From the NCBI GenBank assembly GCA_002493835.1, contig DLAA01000006.1, forward strand, positions 60,096-68,338: a stretch of 8,243 nucleotides of DNA. Direction: 5' to 3'. Below the pieces are notes generated by a model. It saw nothing but the letters and a program-made list of their open reading frames with translations. It had not been told where the DNA came from and made no database searches. The DNA is from Lachnospiraceae bacterium UBA7060 (GTDB lineage Bacteria > Bacillota > Clostridia > Lachnospirales > Lachnospiraceae). The position numbers were made by a program, and so were the translations under genes. This document shows, piece by piece, positions 1-6,041 of this stretch (position 1 is the stretch's first letter; each line of letters starts with the position of its first letter).

Positions 1-30
1 AACTGCTCTGACATGGAGGATTAAAATAAA

Positions 31-951
31 ATGGTTGGACTTATATTTTTAGTTATTGTACTAATTTTGGCAGTGATCATACTGATGTCTTCTATCAAGA
101 TTGTACCGCAGGCTCATGCGTATGTGGTGGAGCGGCTGGGGGCTTACCAGCAGACTTGGTCGGTGGGTCTGCATGTCAAGATTCCTTTCATTGATACGGT
201 GGCCAAACGGGTCGTTTTGAAGGAACAGGTGGTGGATTTTGCGCCTCAGCCTGTGATTACAAAGGATAATGTCACTATGCGGATTGATACGGTGGTATTT
301 TTCCAGATTACAGATCCGAAACTTTTTGCCTATGGTGTGGAGAATCCGATCATGGCGATTGAGAATCTGACGGCCACGACCCTGAGAAATATTATCGGTG
401 AGATGGAGCTGGATCAAACGCTGACTTCCAGAGAAGTGATCAACACTAAGATGCGTGCTTCCTTGGATATCGCGACTGACCCTTGGGGCATCAAGGTAAA
501 TCGTGTGGAGTTGAAGAACATCATTCCTCCGGCGGCGATTCAGGACGCCATGGAGAAACAGATGAAGGCGGAGCGTGAACGCCGTGAAGCGATTTTGCGT
601 GCGGAAGGTGAGAAAAAATCTACCATTTTGGTGGCGGAAGGTCAGAAGGAGTCAGCGATTCTTGAGGCGGAGGCAGAGAAACAATCGGCGATCCTGCGTG
701 CGGAGGCAGAGAAAGAAAAGATGATCCGCGAGGCGGAAGGTGAGGCGGAGGCGATTCTCAAGGTGCAGAAGGCTACCGCTGATGGTATTCGCATGATCCG
801 AGAGGCTGGCGCTGACGACGCGGTTTTGAAGATTAAGAGTCTGGAGGCATTTGAGAAGGCGGCGGACGGACAGGCGACGAAGATCATAATTCCTTCGGAG
901 ATACAGGGATTGGCGGGATTGGCGGCGTCTGCGAAAGAGATATTTAAATAG
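31..951 (+). CDS. SPFH/band 7 (stomatin/prohibitin-like) membrane protein
   Basis: This is a 306-residue membrane-anchored scaffold protein of the SPFH superfamily (QmcA/HflK/stomatin type). Family members oligomerise at membranes and often associate with proteases or membrane microdomains. Residues about 2-23 form one hydrophobic segment. Residues about 24-180 are the band 7 domain, with the family-typical stretches VVERLGAY, GLHVKIPFID and RVELKNIIPP. Residues 187-241 are five 11-residue Ala/Glu/Lys repeats forming a coiled coil, and the tail is Gly/Ala-rich (GLAGLAASAKEIF). The start is supported by GGAGGA at 15-20, ten bases before the ATG. In many Firmicutes and proteobacteria such a gene follows an NfeD-family gene; the window opens too late to see this, although a frame ending in TAA at 22-24 could be the tail of an upstream gene. 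The family assignment is firm; the cellular role here is inferred. Confidence 0.93.
   Translation: MVGLIFLVIVLILAVIILMSSIKIVPQAHAYVVERLGAYQQTWSVGLHVKIPFIDTVAKRVVLKEQVVDFAPQPVITKDNVTMRIDTVVFFQITDPKLFAYGVENPIMAIENLTATTLRNIIGEMELDQTLTSREVINTKMRASLDIATDPWGIKVNRVELKNIIPPAAIQDAMEKQMKAERERREAILRAEGEKKSTILVAEGQKESAILEAEAEKQSAILRAEAEKEKMIREAEGEAEAILKVQKATADGIRMIREAGADDAVLKIKSLEAFEKAADGQATKIIIPSEIQGLAGLAASAKEIFK
589..753 (+). repeat. Five tandem 33-bp coding repeats (11-residue coiled-coil units) in the SPFH gene
   Basis: Residues 187-241 read as five consecutive 11-residue units: AILRAEGEKKS, TILVAEGQKES, AILEAEAEKQS, AILRAEAEKEK and MIREAEGEAEA. The DNA is also partly repeated: GCGAT followed by GCGGA(A/G)G and GAGAAA recurs at about 589, 655 and 688. 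An 11-residue period suits a slightly right-handed helical rod, as known for the C-terminal part of SPFH proteins that form cages. Confidence 0.8.
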
Positions 952-981
952 CAAGGTTATATAAACGATGCAAAGATTAAG

Positions 982-1013
982 CAGCAGGACGGTTCTGTGG
1001 ACCCGTCCTGTTG
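982..1013 (+). terminator. Stem-loop after the SPFH gene, possible weak intrinsic terminator
   Basis: Bases 982-992 pair with 1003-1013 in an 11-bp stem containing one G-U pair and a 10-base loop. The core CAGGACGG/CCGTCCTG is perfect. It starts 30 bases after the SPFH stop codon. What follows is only moderately T-rich (TTGATGATTT), with no clean T run. It may therefore be an inefficient terminator or simply the first element of the structured gap before argF. Confidence 0.4.
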
Positions 1014-1037
1014 ATGATTTGGTGAGCTTGATGGACA

Positions 1038-1108
1038 TATATAAGCAGAACTAGAAAGCGGCACAGAGACTGCCACGAAAAGCGCTGAATTTCGAGTCTG
1101 CTTATATG
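1038..1108 (+). other. Long rod-like stem-loop upstream of argF
   Basis: ATATAAGCAGA at 1039-1049 is the exact reverse complement of TCTGCTTATAT at 1097-1107, an 11-bp terminal stem with a possible T-G extension at 1038/1108. The interior can continue the rod: 1051-1052 with 1095-1096, GAAA 1054-1057 with TTTC 1090-1093, and GCG 1058-1060 with CGC 1083-1085. It could alternatively form a small inner hairpin, GGCA 1060-1063 with TGCC 1071-1074. The pairing is seen in the sequence; that it acts as an RNA structure is inference. Confidence 0.55.
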
Positions 1109-1129
1109 GGACAAACAGTACATGAGGAG

Positions 1130-1164
1130 GCAAAAGATTGAAAATAAAATTTTCAATCTTTTGC
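1130..1164 (+). repeat. Perfect 16-bp inverted repeat with a 3-base spacer
   Basis: GCAAAAGATTGAAAAT at 1130-1145 and its exact reverse complement at 1149-1164 flank AAA. The palindrome is A/T-rich and has no T run on either side, so it is not a standard terminator. It begins at the last base of the AGGAGG motif at 1125-1130 and lies almost wholly inside the small reading frame that starts at 1138. Confidence 0.8.
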
Positions 1165-1236
1165 ACCGTCTCAACTTTGTTGAGACAAAAAGCAGCGCAG
1201 AAATGGAGAAAAAATGATGAACCTGAAAGGACGTAA
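1138..1236 (+). CDS. Possible 32-codon leader reading frame overlapping the argF start
   Basis: A TTG at 1138 sits seven bases after a textbook AGGAGG (1125-1130), which belongs to no other gene. The frame runs 32 sense codons to a TAA at 1234-1236, passing through the 16-bp inverted repeat and the 8-bp stem-loop, and ends inside argF in a different frame. The peptide would begin (f)MKIKFSIFCTVSTLLRQKAA and is Ser/Thr- and Lys-rich. Its three Arg codons (1183, 1207, 1228) are scattered, unlike a classical amino-acid attenuator peptide. The SD is strong, but palindromic DNA can give chance reading frames and I recognise no homologue. Treat it as a candidate. Confidence 0.3.
   Translation: MKIKFSIFCTVSTLLRQKAAQKWRKNDEPERT
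1168..1186 (+). other. Short perfect stem-loop just before the argF ribosome binding site
   Basis: GTCTCAAC at 1168-1175 pairs exactly with GTTGAGAC at 1179-1186 around a TTT loop. It is followed by AAAAA rather than T, so it does not terminate on the + strand; on the - strand the T run would lie on the wrong side of the stem. It ends 18 bases before the argF GGAG, close enough to influence initiation, but no competing pairing with that GGAG is obvious. Confidence 0.55.
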
Positions 1237-2212
1237 TTTTTTAAAGCTTCTGGATTTTACACCGGAGGAAATTCTTTATATGCTGGATGTGGCGGCTGAT
1301 TTGAAGGATAAAAAGAAGAGAGGAATCCCTGTGGACGGGTTCCGTGGAAAAAATGTGGCGCTTATTTTTGAAAAGACCAGTACAAGGACGCGCTGTGCCT
1401 TTGAGGTGGCGGCTCATGACCTGGGTATGGGGACTACTTATTTGGATCCTGTGGCATCCCAGATTGGCAAGAAAGAGAGTATTGCGGATACAGCGAGAGT
1501 TCTGGGACGTATGTATGAAGGGATTGAGTACCGCGGTTTTGGGCAGGAAATTGTGGAGCAATTGGCTAAATATGCGGGTGTACCTGTCTGGAATGGTCTC
1601 ACCAATGAATTTCATCCCACACAGATGTTGGCAGATCTTCTGACGATACGGGAACACTTTGGGAAACTGAAAGGTATCAGGCTTACATATATGGGGGATG
1701 CCCGTTACAATATGGGTAATTCGTTGATGGTGGCCTGTGCTAAGATGGGAATGGACTTTACCGCCTGTACCAGCAGGAAATATTTCCCGGAGGAAAGTCT
1801 TGTGAAAACTTGTGAGGAGATTGCGGCGAAAACAGGTGCCTCTATTTGTTTGACGGAGGATGTGGAAAAGGGCGCTGCAGGCGCCGATGTGATCTATACG
1901 GATGTGTGGGTATCCATGGGCGAACCGGAACAAGTATGGGAAGAGAGACTGCGTGAACTCACTCCTTATCAGGTCAATGCAAAGGTGATGGCCTTAGCAG
2001 GAGAAAAGGCAGTTTTTATGCACTGTCTACCGGCATTCCATGATCATGAGACAGGAATCGGTAAAGCGATTGGGGAGAAATATGGGATGGCACAGCTGGA
2101 GGTGACGAACGAAGTCTTTGAGTCGCCGCAGTCTATTGTGTTTGACGAGGCAGAAAACCGTATGCATACCATCAAGGCAGTCATGGCGGTGACTCTCGGT
2201 TATACGGAATAA
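1217..2212 (+). CDS. argF: Ornithine carbamoyltransferase
   Basis: This cytosolic enzyme transfers the carbamoyl group of carbamoyl phosphate to ornithine, giving citrulline in arginine synthesis; the related catabolic enzyme ArcB runs the reverse reaction. Counting from the ATG at 1214, the carbamoyl-phosphate loop STRTR is at residues 56-60, HPTQ at 134-137, the ornithine-binding SMG loop (VSMGEPE) at 234-236 and the HCLP signature at 270-273. The length (331-332 residues) is normal for the ArgF/ArcB type. Two adjacent ATGs exist, at 1214 and 1217. The GGAG at 1205-1208 is five bases from the first and eight from the second, so I chose the second. No arginine deiminase or carbamate kinase gene is nearby, which favours the biosynthetic role without proving it. 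The gap upstream is unusually structured and could carry its regulation. birA follows after 12 bases. Confidence 0.96.
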   Translation: MNLKGRNFLKLLDFTPEEILYMLDVAADLKDKKKRGIPVDGFRGKNVALIFEKTSTRTRCAFEVAAHDLGMGTTYLDPVASQIGKKESIADTARVLGRMYEGIEYRGFGQEIVEQLAKYAGVPVWNGLTNEFHPTQMLADLLTIREHFGKLKGIRLTYMGDARYNMGNSLMVACAKMGMDFTACTSRKYFPEESLVKTCEEIAAKTGASICLTEDVEKGAAGADVIYTDVWVSMGEPEQVWEERLRELTPYQVNAKVMALAGEKAVFMHCLPAFHDHETGIGKAIGEKYGMAQLEVTNEVFESPQSIVFDEAENRMHTIKAVMAVTLGYTE

Positions 2213-2224
2213 AGGAAAGAACTT

Positions 2225-3232
2225 ATGAAAACGGATAGATCGGATATTTTGACATGCCTGAGGGAGAGTGGAGATTACGTGTCAGGGCAGCAGTTATGTG
2301 ATCGTCTCAGCGTCTCTCGCACGGCAGTGTGGAAAGTAATTAACCAGTTAAAAGAGGAAGGTTACCAGATCGAGTCAGTGCCTCGCAAAGGATATCGACT
2401 GATAGAAAGTCCCGAAGATGTTTATTCCGAAAGCGAGATCGTCAGCAGGCTTCACACGAAATGGGCTGGGAGAAAGCTTCATTTTTTTGAGTCAACAGGG
2501 TCCACAAATCCCGACGCCAAGCGGTTTGCAGAGGAGGGAGAGCCTCACGGTACTACGGTGGTGGCGGATAGCCAGACCGCTGGCAAGGGACGCAGGGGGC
2601 GGGTTTGGGAATCGCCTGCAGGTACTTCGATTTATTTTACGATTGTGCTGAGACCCAAATTTAATCCCGAGAAAGCTTCCATGGTTACACTGGTGATGGC
2701 TCTTTCCGTGGCAGAGGCTATCTGCGAAGTGACAGGACTTTCCACAGGAATCAAATGGCCCAATGATATTGTGGTGAATGGGAAAAAGGTGGTTGGGATT
2801 CTGACGGAGCTGAGTATGACGCCAGAGTTGAATGAGATACAGTTTTTGGTGGCAGGCGTTGGCGTGAATGTCAATCAGGAAAGCGCGGCGGATTTTCCGG
2901 AGGAGATTCGGGAAACGGCCACTTCTTTGAGAATGGAATCAGGAAAGAATATTTCACGTGCCATTCTGCTGGAGCGGATTTTAGCGCGGTTTGAGGAGGA
3001 TTACGAGATATTTGAGAGGACACTTGATTTGCTGACGCTTAAGGCGCGTTATGAGTCGCATCTTGTCGGCATAAATGCTGGTGTGCGGGTTTTGGATCCT
3101 GCGGGGGAGTATAACGGGACATCCAGGGGAATCAGCGACACGGGAGAACTTATCGTGGAGAGGGAAAACGGAGAGCGGATCTTAGTTTACGCGGGGGAAG
3201 TGTCAGTCAGAGGATTGTATGGTTATGTGTGA
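2225..3232 (+). CDS. birA: Biotin--[acetyl-CoA carboxylase] ligase with repressor DNA-binding domain
   Basis: This bifunctional enzyme activates biotin to biotinyl-AMP and transfers it to the biotin carboxyl carrier protein. With its N-terminal winged helix it can also repress biotin genes. Residues about 6-55 are the helix-turn-helix (LSVSRTAVWKVINQL, then the wing around PRKGYRL). The catalytic domain has STGSTN at 90-95, the biotinyl-AMP loop GKGRRGR at 120-126 followed by VWESP, and KWPND at 177-181 followed by KVVGIL. The C-terminal about 50 residues match the small SH3-like domain (GINAGVRVLD to VYAGEVSVRG). The length of 335 is normal for this class. AGGAAAG at 2213-2219 is the ribosome binding site, starting right after the argF stop. 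Co-transcription with argF and with the overlapping next gene is likely. Confidence 0.96.
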   Translation: MKTDRSDILTCLRESGDYVSGQQLCDRLSVSRTAVWKVINQLKEEGYQIESVPRKGYRLIESPEDVYSESEIVSRLHTKWAGRKLHFFESTGSTNPDAKRFAEEGEPHGTTVVADSQTAGKGRRGRVWESPAGTSIYFTIVLRPKFNPEKASMVTLVMALSVAEAICEVTGLSTGIKWPNDIVVNGKKVVGILTELSMTPELNEIQFLVAGVGVNVNQESAADFPEEIRETATSLRMESGKNISRAILLERILARFEEDYEIFERTLDLLTLKARYESHLVGINAGVRVLDPAGEYNGTSRGISDTGELIVERENGERILVYAGEVSVRGLYGYV

Positions 3233-3569
3233 AGATAAGAGAATTGTGCTCTGCGGCGCCAATGCTTATGAGCAGAAATATTATTTTAATGAAAAGTTTG
3301 ATAAAATACCTCAGTCCATCAAAGATGAACTGCATATCATATGTGTCCTTTTTACGGAGGAGGCAGGCGGCGTCTTTACTATTGTGTTTGAGGAGGACGG
3401 CAGCATTTCTTTCGAGACGGATGCCGAGGAGGACGATTTGCTCTATGATGAAATCAGCAGCGGCCTTCTGGTGGGGGAGATCCGCAGGAACCGGCAGGAG
3501 ATGTTGGAGGCCTTGCAGCTTTATTATCGTGTGTTTATCTTACATGAAGAAATACAGGAGGATGAGTAA
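3219..3569 (+). CDS. Small acidic protein, DUF6145-like
   Basis: This is a 116-residue soluble acidic protein with no signal peptide or membrane segment. The N-terminal part IVLCGANAYEQKYYFNEKF, the acidic middle (DAEEDDLLYDEI) and the tail LEALQLYYRVF match my memory of the Lachnospiraceae family DUF6145, whose function is unknown; I could not check this by search. The start overlaps the end of birA by 14 bases, suggesting translational coupling. AGAGGA at 3209-3214 could serve the ATG at 3219 (4 bases) or the one at 3225 (10 bases), so the protein may start at MCEDKR instead. The stop codon is in the same frame as the dusB start, with only two codons between them. Its placement in the birA-dusB run suggests a housekeeping role, but nothing in it indicates a reaction. 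Confidence 0.8.
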   Translation: MVMCEDKRIVLCGANAYEQKYYFNEKFDKIPQSIKDELHIICVLFTEEAGGVFTIVFEEDGSISFETDAEEDDLLYDEISSGLLVGEIRRNRQEMLEALQLYYRVFILHEEIQEDE

Positions 3570-3575
3570 GATTCC

Positions 3576-4547
3576 ATGAACCATTTGCTCAGGCCGCTTG
3601 TTATCGGCGACATCACTCTGAAAAACAATCTGATATTGGCACCTATGGCAGGCGTGACAGACCTGCCTTTTCGTTTGCTTTGCAGTGAACAGGGAGCTGG
3701 TCTTACGGGCATGGAGATGGTCAGCGCAAAGGCCATTATGTACGGTAATAAAAATACGGAGGGACTGCTTACGATTGATCCTACGGAGGGACCGGTATCT
3801 CTGCAGCTGTTCGGCTCAGATCCAAAGATTGTCAGTGAGATGGCAAAGCGGATTGAGGACAGACCTTTTACATTTTTGGACATTAATATGGGTTGTCCGG
3901 TGCCGAAGATTGTGAATAATGGAGAAGGATCGGCTCTGATGCGGGAGCCAAAGCTGGCAGGAGAAATAATCGCGGCCACAGTGAAGGCTATAGAAAAGCC
4001 CGTCACAGTAAAAATACGCAAAGGGTTTGATTCAGAACATGCCAATGCGGTGGAGATGGCTAAGATTGCGGAGGATGCGGGAGCCGCTGCGGTGGCGGTT
4101 CACGGTAGGACAAGAGAGCAGTTTTACAGCGGCGAGGCGGATTGGGAAATCATTGCCAGAGTAAAAGAAGCGGTGTCCATTCCTGTGATCGGAAATGGAG
4201 ATGTCACGGACGGAAAGAGTGCAGAAGAATTACTTGAGCAGACCGGGTGTGACGGTGTGATGATCGGTCGTGCTGCCAGAGGGAATCCCTGGCTGTTTGG
4301 ACAAATCGGCGCTTATTTGCAAGAAGGAAGGATGATACCGCTGCCATCTATAGAAGAAAAGAAGGAGATGATCCTCCGACATGCCAGACTTCAGCTTGCT
4401 GTCAAAGGAGAATACACTGGCGTTCGTGAGATGCGTAAGCATCTGTCATGGTATACAGCAGGTATGCCGGGTTCCGCAAGGCTCAGAGGATGTGTGAACC
4501 AGGCAGAATCCTTTGAGGAGATCGAGCAGTTGGTGGAATCCATGTGA
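3576..4547 (+). CDS. dusB: tRNA-dihydrouridine synthase B
   Basis: This FMN-dependent enzyme reduces specific uridines in the tRNA D-loop to dihydrouridine using NADPH. The TIM-barrel start is LAPMAGVTDLPFR. The catalytic cysteine is C107 in NMGCPVPKIV. The FMN/substrate motif HGRTREQFYSG begins at H176, GNGD is at 206-209, and the phosphate-binding GRAARGNPW begins at G231. A helical C-terminal domain follows. The 323 residues are normal for DusB. The start is fixed by an in-frame TAA nine bases upstream. The nearest Shine-Dalgarno, AGGAGG at 3556-3561, is 14 bases from the ATG and inside the previous gene, so initiation may depend on ribosomes terminating there. A dusB near lysS is a known arrangement in Firmicutes (B. 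subtilis yacF-lysS). Confidence 0.96.
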   Translation: MNHLLRPLVIGDITLKNNLILAPMAGVTDLPFRLLCSEQGAGLTGMEMVSAKAIMYGNKNTEGLLTIDPTEGPVSLQLFGSDPKIVSEMAKRIEDRPFTFLDINMGCPVPKIVNNGEGSALMREPKLAGEIIAATVKAIEKPVTVKIRKGFDSEHANAVEMAKIAEDAGAAAVAVHGRTREQFYSGEADWEIIARVKEAVSIPVIGNGDVTDGKSAEELLEQTGCDGVMIGRAARGNPWLFGQIGAYLQEGRMIPLPSIEEKKEMILRHARLQLAVKGEYTGVREMRKHLSWYTAGMPGSARLRGCVNQAESFEEIEQLVESM

Positions 4548-4645
4548 GCGGAGAAGCATATATTGTCTTGAAATAACCATTTAACGTGATGGGTAATCTG
4601 AAGATTGAGCCGTTGCGTTTCCAAATGGGGGATAAGGACGGATGC

Positions 4646-5485
4646 ATGATGGAGGCGGAGACAATCATTTATTTTCACCCGATATGGGAGGAGGCGTATA
4701 AAAATGCAGCTGCCAAGAGACACTGGTGGCAGGAAGTGAGACTGCGAGGTGAAATATTTTCTGTGGAAGTGACGGGCGGTCCTTTCGCGTTGGTGGATTG
4801 TCCGATCCCTTCTTTCTATTATAAAAAGAAGGCCTGGCCGCCAAAGATTTTGTCGGAGGCTATGGAGACAGTACTGCACAATGTACAGGGGATGGCGGAC
4901 GCCTGGCTGCATCCAACAATTATGACATATGTGTCGGAAATATATACGCTCCGCTGGGAAACGCGCTCGGAGACGAAAGAAAAAGTTTTCGCGGGTCTGC
5001 TTTCAGCCTACGCCGGAGAATGGCTGTATAAGAAAGGTGAGGTGACGGTGCTGCTCGGGAAACCGGAAGAGACAGAGCAACAAATGGAGATGACGAGAAG
5101 TCTTCTTACGCCGTATCTTCCAAGAATTAATAGATTGCGTTTCTTTTATGAGGAGGTGGAAGGGACAGATATTTGGGAGGAGGAAGCCTTTTTTCTGGAA
5201 GATTACAGCTATGAGTATGGGCTGGTGCCGCGGATGACTCCTTATGAAATGAAAGAGTCAGAAAGACGGTTTGGCAGGGAACGGTGCGGTGGTGTCATCC
5301 TGGATTATACAAAGGAGAAGGAAATGCCGAGGATGAAGCGGGACGAGCAGATTGTTTATTTAGATATGAATTCTGATTCGGAAAAGGAGAGGGCCTGCGC
5401 CGGAAAAAACGGGTGGATTCTCTATGTATCACCGCTCAGATATCTTGACACTATAGTAAAAAATAGTTATGATAGAAAAACATGA
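4646..5485 (+). CDS. Unrecognised soluble protein between dusB and greA
   Basis: I do not recognise this family. The protein has about 280 residues, is rich in Glu, Lys, Tyr and Trp, and shows no signal peptide, membrane segment or familiar catalytic motif. Recognisable patches are HPIWEEAYKNAAAKRHWWQE near the start, an aromatic acidic centre (LRFFYEEVEGTDIWEEE) and the C-terminus YVSPLRYLDTIVKNSYDRK. The frame is open back to a GTG at 4586 and an ATG at 4589, but neither has a Shine-Dalgarno sequence. TAAGGA at 4633-4638 lies seven bases before the ATG at 4646, so I prefer that start; adding the upstream part would give 299 residues. The last codons contain the greA promoter. Being embedded in a tRNA/transcription housekeeping run suggests a conserved core role, but this is only context. 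Confidence 0.75.
   Translation: MMEAETIIYFHPIWEEAYKNAAAKRHWWQEVRLRGEIFSVEVTGGPFALVDCPIPSFYYKKKAWPPKILSEAMETVLHNVQGMADAWLHPTIMTYVSEIYTLRWETRSETKEKVFAGLLSAYAGEWLYKKGEVTVLLGKPEETEQQMEMTRSLLTPYLPRINRLRFFYEEVEGTDIWEEEAFFLEDYSYEYGLVPRMTPYEMKESERRFGRERCGGVILDYTKEKEMPRMKRDEQIVYLDMNSDSEKERACAGKNGWILYVSPLRYLDTIVKNSYDRKT
5445..5473 (+). promoter_or_regulatory. Near-consensus sigma-A promoter for greA-lysS
   Basis: A perfect -35 TTGACA at 5445-5450 is followed after exactly 17 bases by TATGAT at 5468-5473 (5 of 6 to consensus). Transcription would start near 5480 and leave a leader of about 50 bases before greA. The promoter is inside the final codons of the preceding gene, whose stop is at 5483-5485. 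It is the best promoter I found in the window. Confidence 0.85.
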
Positions 5486-5530
5486 GGAAAATTAGCATTT
5501 TGAAATGATAGAGGGAAAGGAAGAATTGTC

Positions 5531-6013
5531 ATGCATGAGAAAAAAAATATTTTAACTTATGAAGGATTGCGGAAATATGAGGATGAACTACATCATCTGA
5601 AAGTTGTGAAACGGCAGGAAGTAGCTCAAAAGATCAAGGAAGCCAGGGAGCAGGGAGACCTCTCTGAGAATGCCGAGTATGATGCGGCAAAGGATGAGCA
5701 GAGAGATATCGAGGCCAGAATTGAGGAATTGGAGAAAATCCTCAAAAATGCCGAAGTAGTCGTAGAAGATGAGGTGGATCTTGACAAGATCAATATAGGG
5801 TGTCAGGTGAAGATACTGGATGTGGAGTTAAATGAGGAATTAGAATATAAAATTGTAGGTTCCACCGAAGCGAACAGCTTAAAGGGAAAGATTTCTAATG
5901 AGTCTCCTGTCGGTAAAGCGCTGATCGGCAGTAAGGTGGGCGACACGGTTGAAGTGGAGACACAGGCGGGAATCATTAAATATAAAGTGTTGGAGATTCA
6001 GCGGTCTAATTAA
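5531..6013 (+). CDS. greA: Transcription elongation factor GreA
   Basis: GreA enters the RNA polymerase secondary channel and stimulates cleavage of backtracked transcripts. The N-terminal coiled-coil hairpin (residues about 8-80) carries the tip motif REQGDLSENAEYDAAK, with the acidic residues D43 and E46 corresponding to the catalytic pair. The C-terminal FKBP-like domain (about 85-157) contains ESPVGKALIGSKVGD. The length of 160 is typical. AGGAAG at 5518-5523 is seven bases from the ATG. It is transcribed from the promoter at 5445-5473, and lysS follows after 28 bases, a pairing common in Clostridia. Confidence 0.97.
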   Translation: MHEKKNILTYEGLRKYEDELHHLKVVKRQEVAQKIKEAREQGDLSENAEYDAAKDEQRDIEARIEELEKILKNAEVVVEDEVDLDKINIGCQVKILDVELNEELEYKIVGSTEANSLKGKISNESPVGKALIGSKVGDTVEVETQAGIIKYKVLEIQRSN

Positions 6014-6041
6014 GATGTGAATTGGGAGAAAGGATAACACA

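Noticed and set aside
1..24. C-terminal tail of an upstream gene (NfeD-like)
   Set aside because: A frame ends in TAA at 22-24, but seven codons are too few to assign anything.
1099..1107. Extended -10 promoter TGCTTATAT for argF
   Set aside because: Only half of the -10 positions match, there is no -35 at the right distance, and the bases are part of a perfect stem.
1137..1158. ArgR/AhrC operator (ARG box) before argF
   Set aside because: The palindrome resembles TGAAT-type half sites in base composition, but the half-site spacing does not fit the ARG box consensus.
652..1174. Reverse-strand frames opposite the SPFH gene end and across the argF gap
   Set aside because: They follow from the repetitive coding sequence and the palindromes on the other strand; no start signal or family resemblance.
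1168..1191. Reverse-strand terminator formed by the 8-bp stem-loop and adjacent A run
   Set aside because: On the reverse strand the T run would precede the stem rather than follow it.
952..1213. T-box or other known riboswitch upstream of argF
   Set aside because: No TGGNACCGCG antiterminator motif, no specifier-like stem pattern and no terminator with a T run.
1241..1933. Long reverse-strand reading frame of 230 codons opposite argF
   Set aside because: It lies wholly antisense to a gene with clear motifs, has no ribosome binding site that stands out and encodes no recognisable domain.
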